A DNA stretch of 44,577 bases, from positions 1 through 44,577 of the forward strand of contig CAKTEB010000007.1 of the NCBI GenBank assembly GCA_934546685.1, read 5' to 3'. Shown here one piece after another: positions 16,242 through 24,321 of the stretch. Source of the DNA: an uncultured Oscillospiraceae bacterium. Lineage in GTDB: Bacteria > Bacillota > Clostridia > Oscillospirales > Oscillospiraceae. A program made the translations under genes and the position numbers. The notes below the pieces were generated by a model. It ran no database searches. It was not told where the DNA came from and saw only the letters and a list, made by a program, of their open reading frames with translations. The first letter of the stretch is position 1; every line of letters starts with the position of its first letter.

Positions 16242-17924
16242 ATGGCGGAAGAAATTCTGGAAGAATCCTCAAATTTCATTCTGAACTACATTAAGGAAGA
16301 TATTGCCCCAGGAGGACAGTTTGAGGGCATGACGGTCCACACCCGTTTTCCGCCGGAGCCCAACGGCTATCTGCACATCGGCCACTGCAAGGCTCTGTGC
16401 ATCGATTTCGGCAGCGCCCTGAAATTCGGCGGCATCTGCAATCTTCGTATGGACGACACCAACCCCGCCAAGGAGGACACGGAATATGTGGACGCCATCA
16501 AGGAGGACATCCACTGGCTGGGCTTTGACTGGGACGACCGGTTCTTCTATGGCTCGGATTACTTCGAGCAGACCTATCAGTTCGCCGAGGATCTCATCAA
16601 GCGGGGCCTGGCCTACGTCTGTGAGCTGACCCCGGAGCAGTTCAAGGAATATCGCGGCGATCTCCATCACCCCGCTGTCTCCCCCTACCGGGATCGGCCC
16701 ATGGAGGAAAGCCTAGATCTGTTCCGCAGAATGCGGGCCGGTGAGTTCCCCGAGGGCAAATACACCCTCCGTGCCAAGATCGACCTGGCCTCCGGCAACT
16801 TCAATATGCGGGATCCTGTGCTCTACCGGATCCGCTTTGTGGAGCACCACCGTCAGGGCACCAAATGGTGCATCTTCCCCATGTACGACTTCGCCCACCC
16901 CATTCAGGACGCATTGGAGGGCATTACCCACTCCCTGTGCTCCCTGGAATATGAGGATCACCGGCCCCTGTACAACTGGGTAGTGGAGCATGTGCCGGTG
17001 CCCAGCCATCCCCGTCAGATCGAGTTTGCCCGGCTGAACATCAACTATACAGTCATGTCCAAGCGGAAGCTCCGCCAGCTGGTGGAGGAGCACCGGGTCT
17101 CCGGCTGGGACGATCCCCGGATGCCCACCCTCTGCGGGCTCCGCCGCCGGGGCTATACCCCCAAGTCCATTCGGAACTTCACAGACCGCATCGGCGTCTC
17201 CAAGGTCTACTCCGTGGTGGATTACTCCTTCCTGGAGCACTGCCTCCGGGAGGACCTCAACGAGACCGCCCAGCGCGTTATGGCCGTGACCCATCCGGTA
17301 CCCCTGACCATCACCAACTATCCCGAAGGCAAAACTGAGACCTTTGAAATCGAAAACAATCCCGGCCATCCCGAGGACGGCACCCGCATGGTGTCCTTCT
17401 CCGGAAAGGTCTATGTGGAGGCCGACGATTTTCTGGAGACTCCCGTGCCAAAATACAAGCGCCTGTATCCCGACGGACCCGAGTGCCGCCTGAAGGGCGC
17501 GTATCTCATCCGCTGCACCGGCTGCAAGAAGGATGAAAACGGCAATATCACCGAGATCCTCTGCACCTATGATCCCAACAGCCGGGGCGGAGATCCCGCT
17601 GACGGCCGGAAGGTCAAGGGCGCTACCATCCACTGGGTGGACGCCGCCACCGCCATTGACGCGGAGGTTCGCCTCTACGACAATCTGTTCTCCGATCCGG
17701 AGCCCGACGCGCCCGGCAAGAACTTCCTGGACTGCCTGAACCCCAATTCCCTGACCGTGGTAGAGGGCGCTAAGGTAGAGACCTCCCTGGCCTCCGCAAA
17801 GCCCGGGGATCACTTCCAGTTCATGCGGCTGGGCTACTTCTGCGCAGACAAGGATTCCACCCCAGAGCATCTGATCTTTAACCGCTCCGTGAGCCTCAAG
17901 GACAGCTTCAAGCCGAAAAAGTAA
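16242..17924 (+). CDS. glnS: GlnS, glutaminyl-tRNA synthetase
   Basis: The 560-residue class I synthetase charges tRNA-Gln. The HIGH motif is at 45-48 within PPEPNGYLHIGHCKA, the family-typical KMSKS variant VMSKRKL is near 270, and the C-terminal anticodon-binding beta-barrels contain VEADDFLE. The ATG at 16242 has AAAGGA eight bases upstream; the longer in-frame start at 16182 adds a non-conserved 20 residues and falls in the leader hairpin. It is a single-gene unit with its own promoter and terminator. True GlnRS rather than GluRS is supported by the NGYLHIGH sequence and the C-terminal domains. Confidence 0.95.
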   Translation: MAEEILEESSNFILNYIKEDIAPGGQFEGMTVHTRFPPEPNGYLHIGHCKALCIDFGSALKFGGICNLRMDDTNPAKEDTEYVDAIKEDIHWLGFDWDDRFFYGSDYFEQTYQFAEDLIKRGLAYVCELTPEQFKEYRGDLHHPAVSPYRDRPMEESLDLFRRMRAGEFPEGKYTLRAKIDLASGNFNMRDPVLYRIRFVEHHRQGTKWCIFPMYDFAHPIQDALEGITHSLCSLEYEDHRPLYNWVVEHVPVPSHPRQIEFARLNINYTVMSKRKLRQLVEEHRVSGWDDPRMPTLCGLRRRGYTPKSIRNFTDRIGVSKVYSVVDYSFLEHCLREDLNETAQRVMAVTHPVPLTITNYPEGKTETFEIENNPGHPEDGTRMVSFSGKVYVEADDFLETPVPKYKRLYPDGPECRLKGAYLIRCTGCKKDENGNITEILCTYDPNSRGGDPADGRKVKGATIHWVDAATAIDAEVRLYDNLFSDPEPDAPGKNFLDCLNPNSLTVVEGAKVETSLASAKPGDHFQFMRLGYFCADKDSTPEHLIFNRSVSLKDSFKPKK

Positions 17925-17943
17925 AATTCAGCACCAAACGTGC

Positions 17944-17979
17944 AAGATCCCCGGCAGCAGGCGCTGCCGGGGATCTTTT
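17944..17979. terminator. Bidirectional terminator between glnS and the capA-like gene
   Basis: Perfect 15-bp stem, arms 17944-17958 and 17963-17977, with a 4-nt loop. On the plus strand it is followed by T-rich sequence, and the stem itself begins with AA and ends with TT. It lies between two convergent genes and can serve both. Confidence 0.85.
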
Positions 17980-17990
17980 CGTACTTAGTA

Positions 17991-19664
17991 TTATGCCGCG
18001 GGGCTGACCTCCGCCGTCTGGGTCTCGCCCTCCTGGGTGGTATCCGGGCTGGTTTCCGCCTCGTTTTCCTTGGCTTCCTGCTCGGCCTTGGCCGCCTCCT
18101 CAGCCTCCTTCTTCTGGAGCTCCTTGATGTCCAGCTTAGAGAAGGCGCCGGCCTCAATGGCCTGCTCCACCAGGCGCTTATTGGTATCGCTGGGCCCAGC
18201 GTCCAAATCCTCCCCCGCATAGGTGTGAAGGGTAGAGATCACATCCAGCAGCTCATTATAGAGGGTGGCCTGGGTGGAGGAAAGCTCCTCCTGATCCTGG
18301 AGCTCTGCCAGATTTTTGTACACATCCAGAAGCCGGAAGGACTTCTTCCCGTCCGTTTCCGTGATGTTCTGATAGATGGGCACATAGCTGGCATCGATGG
18401 CCACTCTGCCGCTGTCCTTCTTGGTAAAGGTCAGGTTCAGGATCACCGAGGCCTGGGAATCCGTATTGGTGGGATCCGTGTAGAAATCGCCAAGGCTGTA
18501 AGCCACAAAGCACTCCCGACTGGTACCGTCGGCCTGGGTGACCTTCTCGAAGCCCATCTCGCCCACCAGATGGGAGTGGGTGCCGATGATCACATCCACG
18601 CCGCTGTTCATCAGCAGCGTCGCTGCGGCCTTCTGGGGCTCGCTGATGGAGCGCCCGTATTCGCTGCCCCAGTGTACCAGGGCCACGATCACGTCAGCTC
18701 CCGCAGCCTTGGCCGCCTGGACATCCTGGCGGATCTGGTTTTCCCGCAGGGTGGTCCAGTAGTCGGAATAGTCCGTATAGAGGGTGTTGAGGGCATATTC
18801 GCAGCCCTTGGGCATCATCACGGAATCCGTGCCCTTGGTGTAGGACAGGAACGCGAACTTGATCTTGTGGATCGTGCGGATATACGCACCGCCGTTGGTA
18901 TCACGCTCCTGCTGGCTGGTATAGGTGCCGACGCTCTTGAGCTTGGCCTCCTCCAGATACTTCTTGGTGGAGGTCAGGCCGTCGATACCGTTGTTCAGCA
19001 TATAGGTGTTGGCAGTGGACATAAGCCGGAAACCGATCTCCCGCAGGCTGCCCGCCAGCTGGATGGGAGAATTATAGTAGGGCTCGCCGCCGTACTGGAC
19101 GCCGTCCACCATGGTGGTCTCAAAATCGCCTACGGCATAGTCCGCGTCGGATATATAGGACTCGATATCCGCAAAGGGCGTGGTAAAATCATAGGTACCG
19201 TCGCCCCTCGTCACAGCCGCCACCTGATCCGCGGAGGTGGAGATATCTCCCACAAAGGCGATGGTGGCTGTGGCCGGGCCGGTGTAGTTCTTCTCCTCCT
19301 CATCCTCGTCTGCCGCCGTATCCACCTCGTCCAGCCCCGCGTCCGTGGGGGTGTTGGCGGAGCCGTTGAAGAAGCGGATCAGGAAGAAGGCTACCCCGAT
19401 CACCAGCAGCAGAAGGATCGCGAAGATCAGTCTTCTGTGCCGCCGTCTCCGCCGCAGGATCTCCCGCTTCCGTCGCTGCCGGGCCTTTTTCTGGGCCGGG
19501 GTCAGGCCCTGCCGCCGGGGAGCCTGGCCGGGCTGCCCCTGCGCGTAGTAGCTTTGCTGTCCGTTTGGATTATAATTGGCAGAGCCTCCGTTTTGACCGA
19601 TGGGCGTATTGGGCTGGCGGCGGGAGCTGTTCCCTGGCCTGCCTCTGCCGGACGTCTGGGCCAT
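17991..19664 (-). CDS. CapA-family membrane-anchored metallophosphatase-like protein
   Basis: The 557-residue protein has a Gly/Gln/Arg-rich cytosolic tail (1-78, with runs of Arg at 63-78), one membrane helix (about 79-97), an acidic linker and a CapA/PgsA-type calcineurin-like fold outside the cell (about 120-450). Conserved pieces are IAFVGDIST, VGDFETTM, ANTYMLNNGIDGL, VALVHWGSEYG, GTHSHLVGEM and YSLGDFY. An Ala/Glu-rich tail (about 510-557) looks coiled or disordered. CapA is tied to poly-gamma-glutamate synthesis, but no pgsB or pgsC is nearby, so the function here is unknown and probably concerns the envelope. It is divergent from the GH25 gene. An AAAGGAG site precedes the ATG. Confidence 0.85.
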   Translation of the reverse strand: MAQTSGRGRPGNSSRRQPNTPIGQNGGSANYNPNGQQSYYAQGQPGQAPRRQGLTPAQKKARQRRKREILRRRRRHRRLIFAILLLLVIGVAFFLIRFFNGSANTPTDAGLDEVDTAADEDEEEKNYTGPATATIAFVGDISTSADQVAAVTRGDGTYDFTTPFADIESYISDADYAVGDFETTMVDGVQYGGEPYYNSPIQLAGSLREIGFRLMSTANTYMLNNGIDGLTSTKKYLEEAKLKSVGTYTSQQERDTNGGAYIRTIHKIKFAFLSYTKGTDSVMMPKGCEYALNTLYTDYSDYWTTLRENQIRQDVQAAKAAGADVIVALVHWGSEYGRSISEPQKAAATLLMNSGVDVIIGTHSHLVGEMGFEKVTQADGTSRECFVAYSLGDFYTDPTNTDSQASVILNLTFTKKDSGRVAIDASYVPIYQNITETDGKKSFRLLDVYKNLAELQDQEELSSTQATLYNELLDVISTLHTYAGEDLDAGPSDTNKRLVEQAIEAGAFSKLDIKELQKKEAEEAAKAEQEAKENEAETSPDTTQEGETQTAEVSPAA

Positions 19665-19701
19665 TGGGCAGGACTCCTTTCTCTAATTCATAGTGGCTTT
19701 T

Positions 19702-19730
19702 ATTCTACACCATTTTCTCCCGCTAAACAA
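19702..19730 (-). promoter_or_regulatory. Promoter of the capA-like gene
   Basis: Minus-strand -35 TTGTTT (19725-19730), 17-bp spacer, -10 TAGAAT (19702-19707). The -35 overlaps the left arm of a 10-bp inverted repeat (19728-19737 and 19754-19763), whose right arm overlaps the -35 of the divergent GH25 promoter. Confidence 0.75.
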
Positions 19731-19763
19731 TGAAAAATTTATGAACAATCCATTTTTTCATTG
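19728..19763. repeat. Inverted repeat joining two divergent -35 boxes
   Basis: Arms CAATGAAAAA (19728-19737) and TTTTTCATTG (19754-19763) are perfect over 10 bp and 16 bp apart. Each arm contains the TTG of one -35 box. This may be an operator that controls both genes, or matching A/T-rich upstream elements. Confidence 0.6.
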
Positions 19764-19789
19764 GAGAAACAGCGAATCTGTGCTATACT
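19761..19789 (+). promoter_or_regulatory. Promoter of the GH25 gene
   Basis: -35 TTGGAG (19761-19766), 17-bp spacer, -10 TATACT (19784-19789) with an extended -10 TGC. The start would be about 50 nt before the ATG, which has a GGAAGGAGG site. Confidence 0.75.
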
Positions 19790-19843
19790 TGCATTTCAGA
19801 ACGTATAATTTGTCGGGATCTGGCATCCAGGAAGGAGGGCCCC

Positions 19844-20728
19844 ATGGCACAGACCACCGCGCGCAAAAAAAAGAAGCGAAAAAAGAGCCGCCGGAAGCTC
19901 ACGAAAACCGGCGTCCTGCTGATCTCCCTGCTGCTGGCCCTGGCGGCAGTTCTGCTGCTCCTGGTGCGGGAATTCCGCAATCAGTCGAGCCAGACAGCGC
20001 AGGAGGCGGAACCCTATGTCTCCGTGTCCACGGTGCCCTCCCTGCCCGGCAGCGGCCTGATCGCCGAGTGCTTCGGGGAATCGGAGGGCTACAAGACCTA
20101 TGTGTCTGACACCATCACCGCAAAGCTGGGGGCCGATCTCTCCAGCCACCAGGGGGCCATCGACTGGGAAGCCCTGAGCCAGAGCCCTGTGGATTTTGTG
20201 ATCCTCCGGGCGGGCTATCGGGGCTACAGCGACGGCTCCATCCACATTGACGAGTCCTTTGCGGACAACCTGGCCGCGGCCCAAAGCGCCGGACTTGGCG
20301 TGGGCGTGTACTTCTTCTCCCAGGCGCTGTCCGCGGAGGAGGCCCAGGCCGAGGCCCATACGGTGCTGGGGCTGCTGGGCGACGCACAGATCGACTATCC
20401 CATCTACTACGACTGGGAGCCCATCACCGATGATTCCGCCCGCACCGCCACCATCAGCTCCTCAGAGATCACCGCTTGCGCAAAATCCTTCTGCGAGGTG
20501 ATCCAAAACGCGGGCTACAAGGCCGGGGTATACTTCAACCTGGCCATGGCCCAGGCGTACTATCATCTCACCGATCTACAGGATTATGAATTCTGGCTGG
20601 CGGAATACCGGGATACCCCCAGCTATCCCTATACCTTCGGTATGTGGCAGTACACCAACGAGGGCACCATTCCCGGAGTGTCCACCGCCGTGGACCTGAA
20701 CCTCTGCTTCAGATCCTATGGATCCTGA
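19844..20728 (+). CDS. Membrane-anchored GH25 lysozyme-like muramidase
   Basis: The 294-residue protein has a very Lys/Arg-rich cytosolic tail (1-21), a membrane helix (about 22-42), a short linker and a GH25 catalytic domain (about 95-290). Family acidic residues are D98 in GADLSSHQG and the catalytic pair D190 and E192 in YYDWEP; the closing WQYTNEG and VDLN motifs are present. GH25 enzymes cut the MurNAc-GlcNAc bond. The anchor points to remodelling of the cell's own wall and argues against a phage lysin. It converges on the PPTase gene with a 20-bp overlap of coding ends. No binding repeats are seen. Confidence 0.9.
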   Translation: MAQTTARKKKKRKKSRRKLTKTGVLLISLLLALAAVLLLLVREFRNQSSQTAQEAEPYVSVSTVPSLPGSGLIAECFGESEGYKTYVSDTITAKLGADLSSHQGAIDWEALSQSPVDFVILRAGYRGYSDGSIHIDESFADNLAAAQSAGLGVGVYFFSQALSAEEAQAEAHTVLGLLGDAQIDYPIYYDWEPITDDSARTATISSSEITACAKSFCEVIQNAGYKAGVYFNLAMAQAYYHLTDLQDYEFWLAEYRDTPSYPYTFGMWQYTNEGTIPGVSTAVDLNLCFRSYGS

Positions 20729-21230
20729 TCTCCTCCTGCTCATGACAGCAAACTGTCATGAGCAGTTTTTTTTCGAGCCGGGTGTAGAACCACAGCTCCT
20801 TTCCCCTGAGGTGCCAGCTGCCGTCGAAATAGAACTCTGTATCGTTGGGAAAGCCCCGGAGGCCGGTGCCCAGATACTTATAATAGCTCTCCTTCAGCGT
20901 CCAAAGGGTGAAAAAATCCCGCTTCAGCTCTCCCCTTCCCAGAAACCAGCGGTATTCGCTGGGAGACATGATCCGCTCCGGCACCCTTGCGTGATAGGGC
21001 CGCAGCTCCTCCACGTCCAGTCCCAAGGGCTGCGCTCCCACCGCCACCGCCGCAATGCCATGGCTGTGGGAGATGCTGAATTCCGGCCCTTCAGGCAAAT
21101 AGGGCTTCCCCTGCTCCCCCAGCAGAAGCTCCGGGGATGTTATGCCGTACCGCTCCTCCAGTACCCGTTCCAGCAGCCCATGGGCCGTCTGGGACTGGGG
21201 CTCCTTTGTTTGTGTCCAATAGATTTCCAT
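20709..21230 (-). CDS. 4'-phosphopantetheinyl transferase, Sfp type
   Basis: The 173-residue enzyme transfers phosphopantetheine from CoA to a serine of carrier proteins. Magnesium ligands are in LGLDVEEL (D72, E74) and the second motif is FTLWTLKESYYKYLG (W110, K113, E114). It is shorter than Bacillus Sfp (about 224), so it is a compact member. No polyketide or peptide synthase is in view, so its carrier protein is unknown. The ATG at 21230 has GGAGG six bases upstream; a longer frame would start inside a terminator. The last 20 bp overlap the GH25 gene, and the GH25 terminator lies within codons 153-165. Confidence 0.85.
   Translation of the reverse strand: MEIYWTQTKEPQSQTAHGLLERVLEERYGITSPELLLGEQGKPYLPEGPEFSISHSHGIAAVAVGAQPLGLDVEELRPYHARVPERIMSPSEYRWFLGRGELKRDFFTLWTLKESYYKYLGTGLRGFPNDTEFYFDGSWHLRGKELWFYTRLEKKLLMTVCCHEQEEIRIHRI
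20736..20773 (+). terminator. GH25 terminator embedded in the PPTase coding sequence
   Basis: Arms 20736-20748 and 20753-20765 form a perfect 13-bp stem with a CAAA loop followed by eight T (20766-20773). It starts 8 bp after the GH25 stop and lies fully inside the 3' part of the convergent PPTase gene. Confidence 0.9.
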
Positions 21231-21243
21231 GATCCCTCCAGCG

Positions 21244-21273
21244 AAAAAATCAGCCGGCCATTTGGCCGGCTGA
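21244..21273 (-). terminator. Terminator of the zinc-ribbon gene
   Basis: On the minus strand arms 21273-21264 and 21259-21250 form a perfect 10-bp GC-rich stem with a 4-nt loop, followed by six T (21249-21244). It ends 14 bp before the PPTase ATG, so the PPTase can only be transcribed by read-through unless a promoter is hidden in the stem. Confidence 0.9.
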
Positions 21274-21284
21274 TACATTTTGAA

Positions 21285-21560
21285 TTAGCCCTCTCTCATC
21301 TTGGCGAAGCAGTCAGAGCAGTAAACGGGGCGATCAGACTTGGGCTCAAAAGGAACTCTAGCCTCGCCGCCGCAGGCAGCGCACACAGCGGTGTAGTACT
21401 GACGGGGACCACGCTGAGCGTTCTTCCGGGCATCACGGCAGGCCTTGCAGCGCTGGGGCTCGTTCTGGAAGCCTCTCTCAGCATAGAACTCCTGCTCACC
21501 GGCAGTAAAGGTGAACTCTGCGCCGCACTCTTTGCAGACCAAAATCTTGTCTTCGTACAT
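21285..21560 (-). CDS. Zinc-ribbon protein with four CxxC motifs
   Basis: The 91-residue product has two halves: residues 1-50, a zinc-ribbon with CKEC and CKAC around FTAGEQEFYAERGFQNEP, and residues 58-91, a CxxC-x17-CxxC ribbon with CAAC and CSDC. This matches a family of small zinc-ribbon proteins common in Clostridia whose role is not established; nucleic-acid binding is plausible. The start MYEDKILVC is preceded by an AGAGGG site. It is monocistronic apart from read-through, with a near-consensus promoter about 290 bp upstream and a long leader. Confidence 0.85.
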   Translation of the reverse strand: MYEDKILVCKECGAEFTFTAGEQEFYAERGFQNEPQRCKACRDARKNAQRGPRQYYTAVCAACGGEARVPFEPKSDRPVYCSDCFAKMREG

Positions 21561-21823
21561 AGTATTTCCCTCTCTTTGAACAGATAGATTTGCCCTTTGC
21601 GACCAGAGAATAACCTGGAACTGCAAGGGATTGTATATGCAAGCGGCCCTTGGCCGTACTCGCCTGACTCGGCATCAGAATACCGAACACCGTCCAGCAT
21701 CGCTGGATTCCTAACAGCAAGCTGATCTAGAGATCGCAAAGCAAATCAAAAGAGTAGGGCTTGGCAATACGGAATAAATGGGATTGGCTCTGAAGCATAC
21801 AGAAAAAATTCTGTATAACACTA
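21561..21823 (-). promoter_or_regulatory. Long structured 5' leader of the zinc-ribbon gene
   Basis: About 260 transcribed nucleotides precede the zinc-ribbon ATG, with no convincing reading frame. Several hairpins can be seen on the minus strand: ATACAGAA/TTCTGTAT right after the start, TCCAGC/GCTGGA, CGGTAT/ATGCCG and CGGCC/GGCCG. I recognise no riboswitch or T-box signature. It may be a cis-regulatory RNA or an independent small RNA. Confidence 0.45.
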
Positions 21824-21829
21824 GATGCT

Positions 21830-21857
21830 ATTATACCACAAGTAGGGATAATGTCAA
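21830..21857 (-). promoter_or_regulatory. Near-consensus promoter of the zinc-ribbon gene
   Basis: Minus-strand -35 TTGACA (21852-21857), 16-bp spacer, -10 TATAAT (21830-21835) with an extended -10 TGG. It is the strongest promoter in the window, placed 30 bp after the glmM stop. No terminator was seen between glmM and it. Confidence 0.9.
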
Positions 21858-21887
21858 TAGTTTCTAAAATTTATTTTATTTCATCCG

Positions 21888-23240
21888 TTATTTTTGTGCG
21901 TTTTCAATGACCTTGGCCAGACGCTCCGCCACCTGACGCGCGGTATCCTCCTGGGAAGCCTCCACCATGACCCGCAGCAGAGCCTCCGTGCCGGATGGAC
22001 GGACCAGGATCCGGCCAGAATCGCCCAGCTGCTCCGTCTCCTGAGCCACGGCCTTCTGGACAGCGTCGGAGGCGATGAGGGCCGCCTTGTCTTGGACGCT
22101 GTAGGGGCCGGGTACATTGATGAGCACCTGAGGATACTTCTTGATCTCTCCCACCAGAGAGCTCACGGGAGTGCCGTACTTGCTGACGATGCTCAGGAAG
22201 TGCAGAGCGGTCAGCTGACCGTCGCCGGTGGGCATATGATCCCGGAAGATGATATGGCCGGACTGCTCGCCGCCCAGCACCATGTCCTCCTTCACCATCA
22301 GCTCCTTGACGTTCTTGTCGCCCACATCCGCGCAGAGCACCTTATAGCCGTGCTCCTTGGCGTAGTTGTGGAGGCCGATGTTGCTCATGACTGTGGCCAC
22401 AAAGCCGCCGTTCCGCAGATCTCCGGACTCCTGCATGGCCCGGGCGATCAGCGCCATGATCTTGTCGCCGTCGATCTCATTGCCCTGCTCATCTACGGCA
22501 AGGCAGCGATCCGCGTCGCCGTCAAAGGCGATGCCCACATCGTAGCAGCCCTCCCGGACCTTCCGGCCCAGAGCCTCCAGATGGGTGGAGCCGCAGCCTG
22601 CGTTGATATTCACGCCGTTGGGCTTGTCGTTAATGTAGTTTACGTCCATGTCATACCGGTTCAGCAACCGCTGGGCGGTGACGGAGGCGGAGCCGTTGGC
22701 GCAGTCCACCAGCACCCGGAGGTCGTGGGGCTCGCCCTTCACCGTGGCGGTGAGATAACGGATATAGAGATCCAGGGAGTGGCGGTCATCATAGGTCACG
22801 CCGATGTCGCCGCCCTTCTTGACCGGCAGCTCCTCCTTGGACAGCACCAGCTCCTCAATGGCGTTCTCCAGCTCATCCGGGAGCTTTGCGCCGTCAGGGC
22901 CGAAGAACTTGATGCCGTTATACTCATAGGGATTGTGGGACGCGGAGATCACCACACCGGCAGCAGCCTTGCCCATAATGGTCGTCAGGGCCACGGCAGG
23001 GGTCGAGATCACGCCCAGGGTATGTACGTTGGCGCCGCAGGCCATGAGGCCGGCCATCATGGCCCCCTCCAGCATATCGGAGGAGATACGGGTATCCTTT
23101 CCGATGACCACCATCGGCTTGTCCGTCCGGTTCTTTCCCAGTACCAGCGCCGCCGCCTGACCTACCCGATAGGCAAGATGGGCGTCCAGCTGCTCATTGG
23201 CAATTCCACGAATGCCGTCTGTTCCAAATAGCTTTCCCAT
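21888..23240 (-). CDS. glmM: GlmM, phosphoglucosamine mutase
   Basis: The 450-residue enzyme interconverts glucosamine-6-P and glucosamine-1-P for UDP-GlcNAc and peptidoglycan synthesis. The phosphoserine is S101 in VVISASHNPYEYNG; the metal loop is AFDGDADRCLAVD; the sugar-phosphate loop is RPSGTEALLRVM. Length is standard. It is the last gene of the probable unit that begins at the 27446-27475 promoter, 14 bp after ruvB. A good AAAGGAG site is present. Confidence 0.96.
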   Translation of the reverse strand: MGKLFGTDGIRGIANEQLDAHLAYRVGQAAALVLGKNRTDKPMVVIGKDTRISSDMLEGAMMAGLMACGANVHTLGVISTPAVALTTIMGKAAAGVVISASHNPYEYNGIKFFGPDGAKLPDELENAIEELVLSKEELPVKKGGDIGVTYDDRHSLDLYIRYLTATVKGEPHDLRVLVDCANGSASVTAQRLLNRYDMDVNYINDKPNGVNINAGCGSTHLEALGRKVREGCYDVGIAFDGDADRCLAVDEQGNEIDGDKIMALIARAMQESGDLRNGGFVATVMSNIGLHNYAKEHGYKVLCADVGDKNVKELMVKEDMVLGGEQSGHIIFRDHMPTGDGQLTALHFLSIVSKYGTPVSSLVGEIKKYPQVLINVPGPYSVQDKAALIASDAVQKAVAQETEQLGDSGRILVRPSGTEALLRVMVEASQEDTARQVAERLAKVIENAQK

Positions 23241-23254
23241 GATAGTTCGCTCCT

Positions 23255-24310
23255 TTATGATTCGATCGTTAGCTGTTCATTGTCTGTTTCCTGGGTCTGG
23301 TGAGCGATGCCCAGATGGTCATAGGCCAGCTGGGTCACGCAGCGTCCTCTGGGGGTACGGGTCAGGAAGCCGATCTGCAAAAGATAGGGCTCGTACACGT
23401 CCTCCAGGGTCACAGCCTCCTCGCCGATGGTGGCCGCCAGGGTCTCCAGGCCCACGGGGCCGCCGCCATAGTTCACGATGATGGACCGAAGCATCCGCCG
23501 ATCCGTCTCGTCCAGGCCCAGATGATCCACCTCCAGGCGGTTCAGCGCGTCGTCCGCCGCCTCCCGGTCAATGACGCCGTCGTGGTAGATCAGTGCGAAA
23601 TCCCGCACTCGGCGGAGCATCCGGTTGGCAAGCCGCGGGGTGCCCCGGCTCCGGGAGGCGATCTCCAGGGCGCCCTGAGGATCGATCTCTGTACCCATCA
23701 GCGCCGCGCTGCGGAGCACAATCTTCTGCAGCTCCTTGGGCTGGTACAGCTCCAGCCGCAGGCTCACGCCAAATCGGTCACGGAGAGGCGAGGACAGCTG
23801 TCCCGCCCGGGTGGTAGCCCCGATTAGGGTGAATTTCGGCAGATCCAGGCGGATGGAGTTTGCTGAAGGCCCCTTGCCGATAATGATATCGATGGCATAG
23901 TCCTCCATGGCCGGATACAACAGCTCCTCTACCACCCGGTTGAGCCGGTGGATCTCGTCGATAAACAGGATATCCCCCTCGGAGAGGTTGGTGAGCAGCG
24001 CCGCCAGATCTCCGGTCTTTTCAATGGCCGGGCCGGAGGTCACCCGGAGGTTCACACCCATCTCGTTGGCAATGACGCCCGCCAGGGTGGTCTTGCCCAG
24101 ACCTGGGGGGCCATAGAGCAGTACATGATCCAGGGGCTCTCCCCGGCGCTGGGCCGCTTCAATGTAGACCTTCAGGTTGCCCTTGGCCTTCTCCTGACCG
24201 GTGTAATCCCGGAGCGTCTGGGGCCGGAGGGTGTTCTCCCCAGCATCCATCGGCGTGCGTCCGGTGGTAATGAGAGGCGCATCCATCTCCTCAGAAAAAT
24301 CAATGCTCAT
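23255..24310 (-). CDS. ruvB: RuvB, Holliday junction branch migration ATPase
   Basis: The 351-residue AAA+ motor drives branch migration with RuvA. Walker A GPPGLGKTT is at 67-75, Walker B is LFIDEIHRL, sensor 1 is IGATTRAG, followed by the arginine-finger region SPLRDRFG and a C-terminal winged helix ending GFLTRTPRGR. An AGGAGG site stands before the ATG, 11 bp after ruvA. Confidence 0.97.
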   Translation of the reverse strand: MSIDFSEEMDAPLITTGRTPMDAGENTLRPQTLRDYTGQEKAKGNLKVYIEAAQRRGEPLDHVLLYGPPGLGKTTLAGVIANEMGVNLRVTSGPAIEKTGDLAALLTNLSEGDILFIDEIHRLNRVVEELLYPAMEDYAIDIIIGKGPSANSIRLDLPKFTLIGATTRAGQLSSPLRDRFGVSLRLELYQPKELQKIVLRSAALMGTEIDPQGALEIASRSRGTPRLANRMLRRVRDFALIYHDGVIDREAADDALNRLEVDHLGLDETDRRMLRSIIVNYGGGPVGLETLAATIGEEAVTLEDVYEPYLLQIGFLTRTPRGRCVTQLAYDHLGIAHQTQETDNEQLTIES

Positions 24311-24321
24311 GGAATGCCTCC

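Noticed and set aside
17991..19664. A poly-gamma-glutamate capsule locus
   Set aside because: Only a CapA-like protein is present. No pgsB, pgsC or pgsE is nearby, and the neighbours are unrelated.
19844..20728. Prophage remnant suggested by a lysozyme gene
   Set aside because: The enzyme has a membrane anchor with a basic tail and its own sigma-A promoter; no holin, portal, integrase or attachment site is nearby.
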